In this document: in pieces, positions 1 through 7,242 of the stretch
Numbering within the stretch: position 1 is the stretch's first letter
How the letters are laid out: the number at the start of each line of letters is the position of its first letter
Assembly: GCF_007896845.1 (NCBI RefSeq)
Contig: NZ_VOHS01000001.1
Span: 248,001-312,000 of the forward strand
Reading direction: 5' to 3'
Source of the DNA: Chitinophaga pinensis
Lineage (GTDB): Bacteria > Bacteroidota > Bacteroidia > Chitinophagales > Chitinophagaceae
DNA length: 64,000 nucleotides
Translations under genes and position numbers: made by a program
Notes under the pieces: generated by a model
Database searches by the model: none
Told to the model about the DNA's origin: nothing
What the model saw: only the letters and a program-made list of their open reading frames with translations

Positions 1-1
1 C

Positions 2-139
2 TTTGCCATTCCGGAAGAATCGACACCCGGAAGAATGATTTTCTTTTATAGCTGGTTTGTGCTTTCCCTTGCAGGGTATCTGTTTATTGTGATAAGGATG
101 TGGCGAAAGGGGGGTAAGGTACAGGACAACTATGAATAA
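2..139 (+). CDS. C-terminal end of a membrane protein (partial)
   Basis: The window opens inside a reading frame that ends at TAA 137-139. The 45 visible residues contain one hydrophobic stretch of about 19 residues (roughly residues 12-31, ending LFIVI) followed by a basic tail (RMWRKGGK), so the protein ends with a membrane helix and a positively charged, probably cytoplasmic C-terminus. Too little is visible to name a family. The start lies outside the window. Confidence 0.55.
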   Translation, partial: FAIPEESTPGRMIFFYSWFVLSLAGYLFIVIRMWRKGGKVQDNYE

Positions 140-217
140 AAAAGAAAGTGATCAATCATGAAGATTTACACATCGAACTTCCGTTCTCAGTAAAGTCACA
201 ATTGATCACTATAAACC

Positions 218-430
218 TTACAGCAACGTCGTCTGTTGCAAATATGCCTGTTGCATACCTTTTATGATGCGGGCAACATCTTCCTCAGACTTTCCCGTTT
301 TACGTTCAAGTCTGACATACAGCTCCCTTTCCTTACCTCTTTCAAACACTAAATCTTCGTCTGAAAGTTCTGTAAAACGCTGTTTCAGCAGTTTTTTCAG
401 TACCGACCACTGGTATCCCCGGATGTTCAT
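218..430 (-). CDS. CsbD-like stress-response protein
   Basis: A 70-residue charged protein. The pattern W-x-x-LK-x-x-LK-x-RF-x-ELSDEDL, then a GKE/EL segment and GKSEEDVARII, matches the CsbD family of small general-stress proteins, whose biochemical role is unknown. I start it at the ATG at 430 (MNIRGYQW), where CsbD proteins usually begin; a TTG at 481 would add 17 residues unlike the family. It is a monocistronic gene on the reverse strand. No clear TAnnTTTG promoter element is seen upstream. Family assignment is by pattern recognition only. Confidence 0.7.
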   Translation of the reverse strand: MNIRGYQWSVLKKLLKQRFTELSDEDLVFERGKERELYVRLERKTGKSEEDVARIIKGMQQAYLQQTTLL

Positions 431-946
431 AGTAGCATTTTTATAATTGTTATTGAATTTATATGTAGTAGTAATATCCAAGTTGCCAATTTTCGATTCC
501 TGTTCCGTGTCAATCCTTCAGGGTAACTGTCATGAATTGCTGAGGTATAACTATCGTGGTTATCAACACGGGCGGAATATATAATGTTCAAAGTCTATGC
601 CATCTGCGGGTAATCAAAATGTTAAAAAAAGATAAGCTCTTCTACCGCATTTCCTTTGCAGTAGCCTGTTTGTACTTGAATGAGTAGTTTTTATAGGGTG
701 TTTTTGACTGCTAAAAAAACTGCTAAAACGTATAGGCAGTACGTTGTGCAATCTATTGCACCAGCCACGGCTACTACCATGATGTGGAGGATGCTGCACA
801 TAGCTTACAACGTTTTGGGGCGCATTTTGTGGAAAGCATTACTCAGAACTATAATAGAATGCCCAATTATCAAGGATTTGACAGCTGGAACAGACTTTGC
901 AAAGTATAAAGTGTAACCGACAAGCAAACATTCTAAAACGGAACAT
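431..946. other. 516-base stretch without a convincing gene
   Basis: Two overlapping forward frames stay open between about 680 and 916. One (680-916) begins with ATG, gives 78 residues and looks compositionally odd. The other (736-909) has no start codon but reads as ordinary protein, including segments DVEDAAHSL and GFDSWNRLCKV. Neither matches a family I recognise. The second may be a decayed gene fragment. Confidence 0.3.
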
Positions 947-1132
947 ATGCTAAGTGAAAAAGAAAAAGACGATAAGAAGTCTTCTGAAGAGTATAATCAG
1001 CCGGAACAGCATCCCGTTGAAGTGTTAAAAACAAGTAAAGCAGATAATTCCCGCAATCCGCTGCACGGAGATCTCTCCGAAGAACCTGAAAAGGAAAATG
1101 CAGTGGTGCGCGATCAAGATAATAAAGACTAA
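947..1132 (+). CDS. small acidic hydrophilic protein, function unknown
   Basis: A 61-residue protein starting at ATG 947, almost entirely charged and polar residues (Glu, Lys, Asp, Asn, Ser), with no hydrophobic segment and no cysteine. It is likely to be disordered and cytoplasmic. I do not recognise a family. The case for a real gene rests on balanced codon use and on a strong forward intrinsic terminator about 100 bases downstream (1228-1260), for which no other upstream gene is available. Confidence 0.5.
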   Translation: MLSEKEKDDKKSSEEYNQPEQHPVEVLKTSKADNSRNPLHGDLSEEPEKENAVVRDQDNKD

Positions 1133-1227
1133 ATCGTTACCATAGATTTATTAGATTAACCTTAATATCCAACTGAGGAAAAACGAATTAGTAAAACTTC
1201 TTCTTTAATGTTGTGGTGTATAGCAGG

Positions 1228-1260
1228 CCGTCCCATTCATGGGATGGTTTTCTTTTTTTA
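1228..1260 (+). terminator. intrinsic terminator after the 947-1132 gene
   Basis: A seven-pair stem, CCGTCCC (1228-1234) with GGGATGG (1241-1247), including one G-T pair and a six-base loop, is followed by TTTTC and a run of T. It ends where the convergent reverse-strand gene stops. Confidence 0.75.
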
Positions 1261-1680
1261 GCTACTATGGTCAGCAATTATCTTCCAGTTTCCCCTGATC
1301 TTCTTAATGAGCAGCGAAAAGTGTCCCTCCAGATCCCCAATTGTCCTTGTCAGGTGCCACTTTCCTACCACAAACCATGTATCATTGGATAATGGTTTCA
1401 TTTCCAGTATATTGAAATTCAGCTTGCCCATTGCGGCCGTGTCCGGATAGGAGCGTTTATAATTATCCAGTGTTGCCTGCCAGCCGTAGGTCGGCCCTCG
1501 TTTACCAATAAATATCAGCGAGTCAGATTTCCAATAGGTGCTCATAAAGGCATCCAGATCGCCCTGATTCCAGGAATTTGTTTGTTTCTGTAACAAGGCC
1601 TTGATGGCAGACTGTGGCTGTTGGGCATGGAGGCCGGCAAACGGAGCCGTCAACAGGATAAGGAACAGCAATAAACGCAT
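1258..1680 (-). CDS. secreted NTF2-like (DUF4440/SnoaL-type) protein
   Basis: A 140-residue protein with a typical Sec signal peptide (MRLLLFLILLTAPFAGLHA, cut before QQP). The mature part begins IKALLQKQTNSWNQGDLDAF and continues YWKSDSLIFIG, YGWQATLDNYKRSYPD and a C-terminal GHFSLLIKKIRGNWKII. This is the layout of the NTF2-like alpha+beta barrel in DUF4440-type proteins. The ligand or reaction cannot be told from sequence. I chose ATG 1680 because the signal peptide starts there; an in-frame Met at 1725 would bury it. It is divergent from kdnA, with no sign of a shared function. Confidence 0.8.
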   Translation of the reverse strand: MRLLLFLILLTAPFAGLHAQQPQSAIKALLQKQTNSWNQGDLDAFMSTYWKSDSLIFIGKRGPTYGWQATLDNYKRSYPDTAAMGKLNFNILEMKPLSNDTWFVVGKWHLTRTIGDLEGHFSLLIKKIRGNWKIIADHSS

Positions 1681-1736
1681 GGTAATTTTTAGTAAAAGAT
1701 AAACAGTTTTTGCGAGGACGGGCAATATGATTGTAC

Positions 1737-1744
1737 TACATTTG
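1737..1744 (+). promoter_or_regulatory. -7 promoter element of the kdnA operon
   Basis: TACATTTG matches the Bacteroidota sigma-factor -7 consensus TAnnTTTG exactly. It lies 16 bases before ATG 1761. Because it overlaps the first codons of a longer possible frame starting at 1731, it supports the start at 1761. Confidence 0.65.
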
Positions 1745-1760
1745 CAAAAATCAACAACTT

Positions 1761-2951
1761 ATGCCCGGATATGAATTTTTTGGCCCGGAAGAACGCAAGG
1801 AAATAAATGATGTATTGGATACAGGCATTTTTATGCGTTATGGCTTTGATGGTCCCCGTAAAGGCATCTGGAAAGCTAAGGAACTTGAACAGGCCATTTC
1901 TGAAAAACTGAACGTAAGCCATACACACCTGGTATCCAGCGGTACTGCTGCGCTGACCACTGTAATGGCGGCTCTGGGTATTGGTGCCGGAGATGAAGTG
2001 ATCATGCCTACTTTCACATTTGTAGCCAGCTTTGAATGTATTTTCTCTGTTGGTGCCACACCTGTACTGGTAGATGTGGATGATACACTGACGCTCGATC
2101 CGAAAGCGGTGGAAGCGGCTATCACCCCGCGTACAAAGGCGGTAATGCCAGTGCATATGTGCGGCTCAATGGCTGACCTGGATGCACTGAAAGCAATCTG
2201 TGACAAACACAACCTGATATTATTAGAAGATGCCTGCCAGTCATTTGGTGGTACTTATAAAGGAAAAGCGCTGGGTACCATTGGTCACGCAGGGGCTTTC
2301 TCATTTGACTTCGTAAAAACCATCACCTGCGCAGAAGGTGGTGCCGTTGTTACGAACGACAAAGACGTTTATCTGAAATGTGATGCATACGCTGACCATG
2401 GTCATGACCACCTTGGCGTAGATCGTGGTGCTGACCTGCATCCATATGTAGGATACAACTACCGCATCTCCGAACTGCATGCGGCAGTTGGTCTGGCGCA
2501 GGTACGTAAACTGGATACATTCCTCAGCATCCAGCGTAAAACAAAGAAAATACTCAAGGATGCACTGGCTACTGTACCGGGTGTAACCTTCCGCCGTCTG
2601 CCGGATGCAGAAGGAGACAGTGCTACTTTCCTCGCTTTCTTCCTGCCGGAAGAATCACAGGCAAGAGCTGCTGCCGCTGCTATGAAAGCTGCCGGTCTGC
2701 CTGCCTTCTACTGGTTTGACAATAACTGGCACTACATCCGTAATTGGGAGCACTTCAAACAGAGTGCGGTATTGTCCCGTTTCGCACCGGGTCTGCAACA
2801 GGCAATGGAATTGTATAAAGTAAAACAGTTCCCCGTATCTGATGCTATCATGAGCCGTTGTATCTGTACGCCTATCAACCTCGGTTGGAGTGAGGAAGAA
2901 ATACAACAACGTGCAGAGAAATTGGTGAACGCGGTAAAGAGCGCTTTATAA
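1761..2951 (+). CDS. kdnA: 8-amino-3,8-dideoxy-manno-octulosonate transaminase (KdnA)
   Basis: A 396-residue PLP-dependent aminotransferase of the DegT/DnrJ/EryC1/StrS fold. It shows the SSGTAAL cofactor-phosphate region, the aspartate in LLEDACQ (about residue 157) and the PLP lysine in SFDFVKTITC (about residue 186). The N-terminus MPGYEFFGPEE resembles KdnA of Shewanella, which transaminates 8-oxo-Kdo to 8-amino-Kdo with glutamate as donor. The two following genes fit the same pathway: kdsB starts 9 bases and kdnB about 760 bases downstream, all on one strand. From family alone it could be another sugar aminotransferase, but the three-gene context is specific. The enzyme should be cytoplasmic. 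Confidence 0.88.
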   Translation: MPGYEFFGPEERKEINDVLDTGIFMRYGFDGPRKGIWKAKELEQAISEKLNVSHTHLVSSGTAALTTVMAALGIGAGDEVIMPTFTFVASFECIFSVGATPVLVDVDDTLTLDPKAVEAAITPRTKAVMPVHMCGSMADLDALKAICDKHNLILLEDACQSFGGTYKGKALGTIGHAGAFSFDFVKTITCAEGGAVVTNDKDVYLKCDAYADHGHDHLGVDRGADLHPYVGYNYRISELHAAVGLAQVRKLDTFLSIQRKTKKILKDALATVPGVTFRRLPDAEGDSATFLAFFLPEESQARAAAAAMKAAGLPAFYWFDNNWHYIRNWEHFKQSAVLSRFAPGLQQAMELYKVKQFPVSDAIMSRCICTPINLGWSEEEIQQRAEKLVNAVKSAL

Positions 2952-2960
2952 GATATCAGC

Positions 2961-3689
2961 ATGAAGAAAGTAGCCTTAATTCCTGCCCGCTATGGTGCTA
3001 CCCGTTTTCCGGGCAAACTGATGGCAAAACTGGGTGGCAAATCTGTGATCCTGCGTACCTACGAAAGCACCGTTAATACAGGTGTATTTGATGAGGTAAT
3101 GGTCGTTTGCGATAGTGACATCATTTACAACGAAATAGTAAGTAATGGTGGTAAAGCGATCATGAGTAAAAAGGAACACGAATGCGGCACCGATCGTATT
3201 GCAGAAGCCATTGAAGATCGTGCCGATGTGGATATTGTTGTCAATGTACAGGGTGATGAACCTTTTACCCAGAAAGAACCGCTGGAGAAATTACTGCAGG
3301 TTTTTGAAGGAGAGGAGGGAAAGCATGTACAGGTAGCTTCACTGATGCAGGTGCTGAAGGATTGGAAATCTATTGAAGATCCTAACTATGTAAAAGTGAC
3401 TGTTGATAAGAAATCCAACGCCCTTTTCTTCTCCCGCTCGGTGATTCCATATCCCCGTGATAAGAATGTAGCGACCACATACTATGAACATATCGGTATC
3501 TACGCTTTCCGTCGGAAAACGCTGATGGATTTTACCAAAATGCCGGTAAGTCCGCTGGAAGCTGCTGAAAAGATAGAATGCCTGCGCTATCTGGAGAATG
3601 GCATTTCCATGAAAATGGTGGTGACTGAATATATGGGCGTGGAGATCGATACGCCGGAAGATCTGGTGAAGGCAGAAAAATTACTGTAA
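2961..3689 (+). CDS. kdsB: CMP-Kdo / CMP-8-amino-Kdo synthetase
   Basis: A 242-residue cytidylyltransferase. The N-terminal [13 protein letters not shown] (residues 7-19) is the nucleotide-binding signature of the family, followed by the NVQGDEP motif near residue 95 and a conserved IGIYAFR segment near residue 175. Length matches KdsB (about 245-250). It activates Kdo, or here probably 8-amino-Kdo, with CTP for transfer to lipid A. Its position between kdnA and kdnB suggests it belongs to the subgroup that accepts the 8-amino sugar. This is inference, since the sequence alone does not separate the two substrates. ATG 2961 follows the kdnA stop by 9 bases. Confidence 0.92.
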   Translation: MKKVALIPARYGATRFPGKLMAKLGGKSVILRTYESTVNTGVFDEVMVVCDSDIIYNEIVSNGGKAIMSKKEHECGTDRIAEAIEDRADVDIVVNVQGDEPFTQKEPLEKLLQVFEGEEGKHVQVASLMQVLKDWKSIEDPNYVKVTVDKKSNALFFSRSVIPYPRDKNVATTYYEHIGIYAFRRKTLMDFTKMPVSPLEAAEKIECLRYLENGISMKMVVTEYMGVEIDTPEDLVKAEKLL

Positions 3690-3712
3690 TACTAAAACAT
3701 TAAACCACCGAG

Positions 3713-4789
3713 ATGAAATTCAGGAATTTTAAAATGGTTGATTATGTGGTGTTTGGCCGTGGTGCGTTTGACCAGCTTGACGAAATACTGGCTCCCCGCC
3801 GTCAGGGCGATGCGCCAATGATCTTTTTCGTAGACCACTTCTTTCAGGGAAACGAAGCGTTTGCAAAACGCGTTCCTCTGAGAGGTAAAGATAAAATCGT
3901 TTACATCGACGTTACCGACGAACCTAAAACCAAGTATGTAGACAAGGTAAGAGACGACCTGAAAGCAGAATTTGGTGAAGTAAGCGGTATCATCGGTATT
4001 GGTGGCGGATCCGTGATGGATATGGCTAAAGCCGTTGCCTTAATGATGAAAAACCCGGGTTCTTCTGCTGACTATCAGGGATGGGATCTGGTAAAAGTAG
4101 CGGGTGTGTACAAAGTAGGTATCCCTACCATCTCTGGTACCGGCGCTGAAGTAAGCCGTACCTGCGTACTGACTGGTCCTACCCGTAAACTGGGTATGAA
4201 CTCAGACTTTACGCCATTTGATCAGATCGTACTCGATCCGGAATTAATCAAAGGCGTACCGGTAAATCAGCAGTTCTATACTGCGATGGATTGTTATATC
4301 CACTGTATTGAATCTCTGACAGGTACCTATCTGAATGCATTCAGCCGTTCCTATGGTGAAGAAGCATTGCGTCTTTGTCAGGAGATTTTCCTGCACAAAG
4401 AGCAGTGGGACGATGATGCAGATGAGAAACTGATGATGGCTTCTTATGCCGGTGGTATGAGTATCGCGTATTCTCAGGTAGGTGTGGCCCATGCAGTGAG
4501 CTATGGTCTGGCATACCTGCTGGGTACCAAACACGGTATCGGTAACTGTATCGTATTTGATAAGCTGGAAGAGTTCTATCCGGAAGGGGTGAAAGAGTTT
4601 AAAGAAATGGTGAAGAAACATAACATCGACATTCCACAAGGTATCACCAAAGGACTGACAGATGAACAGTTTAACATCATGATCGATGTGTCACTGGGCA
4701 TGGCTCCACTGTGGGAAAATGCACTGGGTAAAGACTGGAAAGAGCAGATGACCCGTGAGCGTTTACGCGCACTGTACGAGCAGCTGTAA
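3713..4789 (+). CDS. kdnB: Kdo 8-dehydrogenase/oxidase (KdnB), iron-type alcohol dehydrogenase
   Basis: A 358-residue group III (iron-containing) alcohol dehydrogenase. GIGGGSVMDMAKA (residues 95-107) is the nucleotide-binding loop. Likely metal ligands are D193, H197 (AMDCYIHCIES), H260 (GVAHAVSYG) and H274 (GTKHGIGN). In Shewanella the homologous enzyme oxidises the C8 hydroxyl of Kdo, making the substrate for KdnA. The gene starts 23 bases after kdsB and ends the operon at a strong terminator. On sequence alone it is a metal-dependent dehydrogenase of unknown substrate; the Kdo role comes from the kdnA-kdsB neighbours. Confidence 0.85.
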   Translation: MKFRNFKMVDYVVFGRGAFDQLDEILAPRRQGDAPMIFFVDHFFQGNEAFAKRVPLRGKDKIVYIDVTDEPKTKYVDKVRDDLKAEFGEVSGIIGIGGGSVMDMAKAVALMMKNPGSSADYQGWDLVKVAGVYKVGIPTISGTGAEVSRTCVLTGPTRKLGMNSDFTPFDQIVLDPELIKGVPVNQQFYTAMDCYIHCIESLTGTYLNAFSRSYGEEALRLCQEIFLHKEQWDDDADEKLMMASYAGGMSIAYSQVGVAHAVSYGLAYLLGTKHGIGNCIVFDKLEEFYPEGVKEFKEMVKKHNIDIPQGITKGLTDEQFNIMIDVSLGMAPLWENALGKDWKEQMTRERLRALYEQL

Positions 4790-4815
4790 TATCGATCAGT
4801 AATATCTTTTAATAG

Positions 4816-4856
4816 AAAAAGCCGTACGCCTGAAGCGTACGGCTTTCCTTTTTTAT
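4816..4856. terminator. bidirectional intrinsic terminator
   Basis: A 12-bp perfect stem (AAAGCCGTACGC, 4818-4829, with its complement at 4835-4846) and a five-base loop. It has T-rich sequence on the forward side and A-rich sequence on the other, so it can serve both kdnB and the convergent MFS gene. Confidence 0.9.
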
Positions 4857-4878
4857 AGTAAGTCGTTGAGCTGCTGAT

Positions 4879-6105
4879 TTAACGAAGAAACCGCTTTATT
4901 GGCGCACGCATATGCACAAAGCGCCACATTACCTGCAGCCTGCGATTGTGATAAATAAACAACAGGTACACAGAAGCCAGTAAAGTCATCACGGCCGTAC
5001 AGTAGAACGTAAGTGCGAAAAAGCGGGTATCGTTGTGATAGATAAAAGCAGAAAGGTATGCACCCAGACCAATACCAGCCTCCATTGCAATATACATACT
5101 GGCTAATGCCCGTCCCTTAAACTGCGGATGTCCAAGATCAATCGTCCAGGCAGTGATTGCAGGAGAGTTTAGTCCTACAGATACACCGTATATAATGGCT
5201 GCTGTCAGCATCATGGCCGGGGTATGAGATACTGCCAATATGAAGACGGCAACCGCCATTGTAAAAGAAGAGATCTTAAGGATAGGAACGCGTCCGTATT
5301 TATCGGAGACTTTCCCGGCCAGTAAACGGATACCGATAGAGGCCGCTGTAAAAAAGGTGAAGAACAGTCCCTTATTCTGAATGCCCAGGTGGCTGCTGAA
5401 GTCAGGAATAATGGTGAACAATGCTCCGTAGCTCAGATAGGTCAGAAAAGTGACGATCACCGGTGCCAGTACGAGAGGTTCAAAAATCTCACTCTTTGAG
5501 ATCCGGAGAGTGGACAATCTGAAGCCCTGTTTGTCAGCCAGCGTTTCCCGCATACCACCCGCCAGTATCACTACTGATAAAAGTGCGAAAACAGCAGATA
5601 TCTGGAACATTACCTGAATGTTCCATTGTGTGGAGATATAACCTCCGATAGCGGGTCCAAGTGCCAGACCTATAGTACTGAACAATCCGACCATACCCAT
5701 GGCTTCCGCTCTGCGCGTAGCTGGTACAATGTCAGAGACATAAGCGGCGGTGCCTGTTGGTTTAAAACCGGTGGAGAATCCATGGAAAAAGCGAAGTAAT
5801 AAAAAAGCGCCTACGGAACTGACGAGCGGATAAAGCAGACTGCACACCACACATACCAGAGAACCGAAGATCATTACCGGTACCCGGCCGATCGTATCTG
5901 TCAGTTTCCCGCTGAAAGGACGGGACAAACCTGCCATGAGAGTGAAAAGCGCAAGAATATATCCTTTGTAATCCTCACCGCCCATCCGGGTCAGATAAGC
6001 GGGTAATTCCGGAAGCAACATGTTAAAGCTGGCGGAAAACAGTGCATTGCTGAGGCATAGCATAATGAAGTGGAAGGTGTAAACTCTCCCGGGCGACTGA
6101 TCCAT
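4879..6105 (-). CDS. MFS transporter (drug/metabolite efflux type)
   Basis: A 408-residue inner-membrane protein with about twelve hydrophobic helices. The loop after helix 2 carries motif A of the major facilitator superfamily (GKLTDTIGRVPVMI, about residues 65-78), repeated more weakly after helix 8 (GKVSDKYGRVPIL). The pattern is that of the 12-helix proton-antiport exporters; the substrate cannot be predicted. The gene stands alone, divergent from the NYN-domain gene. Its promoter element (6110-6117) lies only four bases before the ATG. Confidence 0.9.
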   Translation of the reverse strand: MDQSPGRVYTFHFIMLCLSNALFSASFNMLLPELPAYLTRMGGEDYKGYILALFTLMAGLSRPFSGKLTDTIGRVPVMIFGSLVCVVCSLLYPLVSSVGAFLLLRFFHGFSTGFKPTGTAAYVSDIVPATRRAEAMGMVGLFSTIGLALGPAIGGYISTQWNIQVMFQISAVFALLSVVILAGGMRETLADKQGFRLSTLRISKSEIFEPLVLAPVIVTFLTYLSYGALFTIIPDFSSHLGIQNKGLFFTFFTAASIGIRLLAGKVSDKYGRVPILKISSFTMAVAVFILAVSHTPAMMLTAAIIYGVSVGLNSPAITAWTIDLGHPQFKGRALASMYIAMEAGIGLGAYLSAFIYHNDTRFFALTFYCTAVMTLLASVYLLFIYHNRRLQVMWRFVHMRAPIKRFLR

Positions 6106-6109
6106 AATA

Positions 6110-6117
6110 CAAAGTTA
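6110..6117 (-). promoter_or_regulatory. -7 element of the MFS gene, almost touching the start codon
   Basis: Read on the reverse strand the element is TAACTTTG, a full match to TAnnTTTG. Only four bases separate it from the ATG at 6105, so transcription would begin at or next to the start codon. Confidence 0.55.
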
Positions 6118-6190
6118 CAGATAATGGATTTATACACAGGAGCTTACCAGAAAAATTACAACTAATGTTATTTTATCAGCAGGCTGGTGT

Positions 6191-6198
6191 TAAATTTG
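6191..6198 (+). promoter_or_regulatory. -7 element of the NYN-domain gene
   Basis: TAAATTTG, a full match to the consensus, lies 24 bases before ATG 6223. It overlaps a possible GTG start at 6187, arguing against that longer form. Confidence 0.6.
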
Positions 6199-6222
6199 TT
6201 TATCACCCCCAATAAAGCATAT

Positions 6223-6963
6223 ATGGAAAACAAAGATCTCCGTTTGGCTGTCCTGATTGATGCTGATAACATCCCCTACAACAAGGTGAAAGAGATGATG
6301 GAAGAGGTGGCCAAGTATGGTATTCCCACATTCAAACGTATATATGGGGACTGGACAAAACCCACATTGGCCGGCTGGAAGACAGTACTGCTGGACAATG
6401 CCATTACCCCGATACAACAGTATAGTTACACTTCCGGCAAAAATGCCACAGATTCTGCCATGATCATCGATGCGATGGATATTCTTTACACAGGCAGGGT
6501 AGATGGTTTTTGTCTGATTACGAGTGACAGCGACTTTACCCGTCTTGCTACACGTTTGCGGGAGGCTGGTATGCGGGTGTTCGGTCTGGGAGAGAAGAAG
6601 ACGCCCAGCGCTTTCAGGGCTGCCTGTGACAAGTTCATTTACCTTGAAATTCTGGTGAGCGAGGTGAAAGATGCGTCTGTCAAACCGAAAACAGTGAAAG
6701 AAAAGACAAAGGCCATCAGCAAGGCAGATAAGGAACTGGTGAATATGCTGGGATCGAGTATCAATGATATTGCAGATGAAGACGGCTGGGCTTATCTCGG
6801 AGAATTGGGGAATCTGTTATTGAAGAAACAGCCTGATTTCGATGCCCGTAACTATGGGTACAGCAAACTTTTACAGCTGATCAAAAGCTTCGATGACTTT
6901 GAAATAGACATCAGGGAGAGCGGCCGTAAGATGGGGAAACTGGTATATGTAAGGGTAAAATAA
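6223..6963 (+). CDS. NYN-domain (PIN-like) protein with C-terminal OST-HTH/LOTUS domain
   Basis: A 246-residue cytoplasmic protein in two parts. Residues 1-145 form a NYN domain: AVLIDADNIP near residue 10, KNATDSAMIIDAMD near residue 75, and LITSDSDFTRLATRLREAG near residue 100. These acidic residues are where PIN/NYN nucleases bind metal. Residues about 170-246 (SINDIADEDGWAYLGELGNLL, then a segment ending KLVYVRV) resemble an OST-HTH (LOTUS) RNA-binding winged helix. The combination is known in bacteria and in eukaryotic MARF1-like proteins, and suggests an RNA-binding protein or RNase; no target is known. ATG 6223 was chosen because a promoter element lies just upstream. Confidence 0.85.
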   Translation: MENKDLRLAVLIDADNIPYNKVKEMMEEVAKYGIPTFKRIYGDWTKPTLAGWKTVLLDNAITPIQQYSYTSGKNATDSAMIIDAMDILYTGRVDGFCLITSDSDFTRLATRLREAGMRVFGLGEKKTPSAFRAACDKFIYLEILVSEVKDASVKPKTVKEKTKAISKADKELVNMLGSSINDIADEDGWAYLGELGNLLLKKQPDFDARNYGYSKLLQLIKSFDDFEIDIRESGRKMGKLVYVRVK

Positions 6964-6968
6964 GACAT

Positions 6969-7017
6969 AAAAAAAGCCATTTTACAGTGGAGTAAAACAG
7001 CTTTTAAATATCTTAAG
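6969..7017 (+). terminator. possible weak terminator
   Basis: AAAAAGC and GCTTTT flank an imperfect hairpin (TTTAC with GTAAA inside it) just after the NYN gene. The stem is interrupted, so its strength is uncertain. Confidence 0.45.
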
Positions 7018-7027
7018 TTGTTGAATA

Positions 7028-7171
7028 CTAGCGTTTAGCGTACTTGATCGCCGCGTACAGGAACATTGCAGCAAACACGATGATAACAACATAGGTCAAA
7101 GAGTGAGCGATCTTATCTCCAGCTCTGTAAAAATCTGTAGTCTCTACGTTATTGATTACTTCAAGCAACAT
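7028..7171 (-). CDS. 47-residue single-helix membrane protein
   Basis: Reading the reverse strand from ATG 7171 gives 47 residues: a polar start (MLLEVINNVETTDFYRAGDK), one hydrophobic helix of about 20 residues (TYVVIIVFAAMFLYAAI) and a basic end (KYAKR). By the positive-inside rule the C-terminus would face the cytoplasm. It is encoded alone between the NYN gene and the E1 gene, preceded by an A-rich leader. No family is recognised. Balanced codon use and the clean helix-plus-basic-tail layout suggest a real gene. A small subunit or regulator of a membrane complex is possible but unsupported. Confidence 0.65.
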   Translation of the reverse strand: MLLEVINNVETTDFYRAGDKIAHSLTYVVIIVFAAMFLYAAIKYAKR

Positions 7172-7242
7172 AAAAAAAATGTTTATTGGTCCGGGCTGCA
7201 AGTTAGCGCATTATCCTCGAAAATCCCAACATACATACCTGC

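Noticed and set aside
680..916. Open frame of 78 codons starting at ATG 680
   Set aside because: Composition is odd (Met/Trp/Thr clusters), it matches no family, and the alternative frame at 736-909 looks more protein-like. Not listed as a gene.
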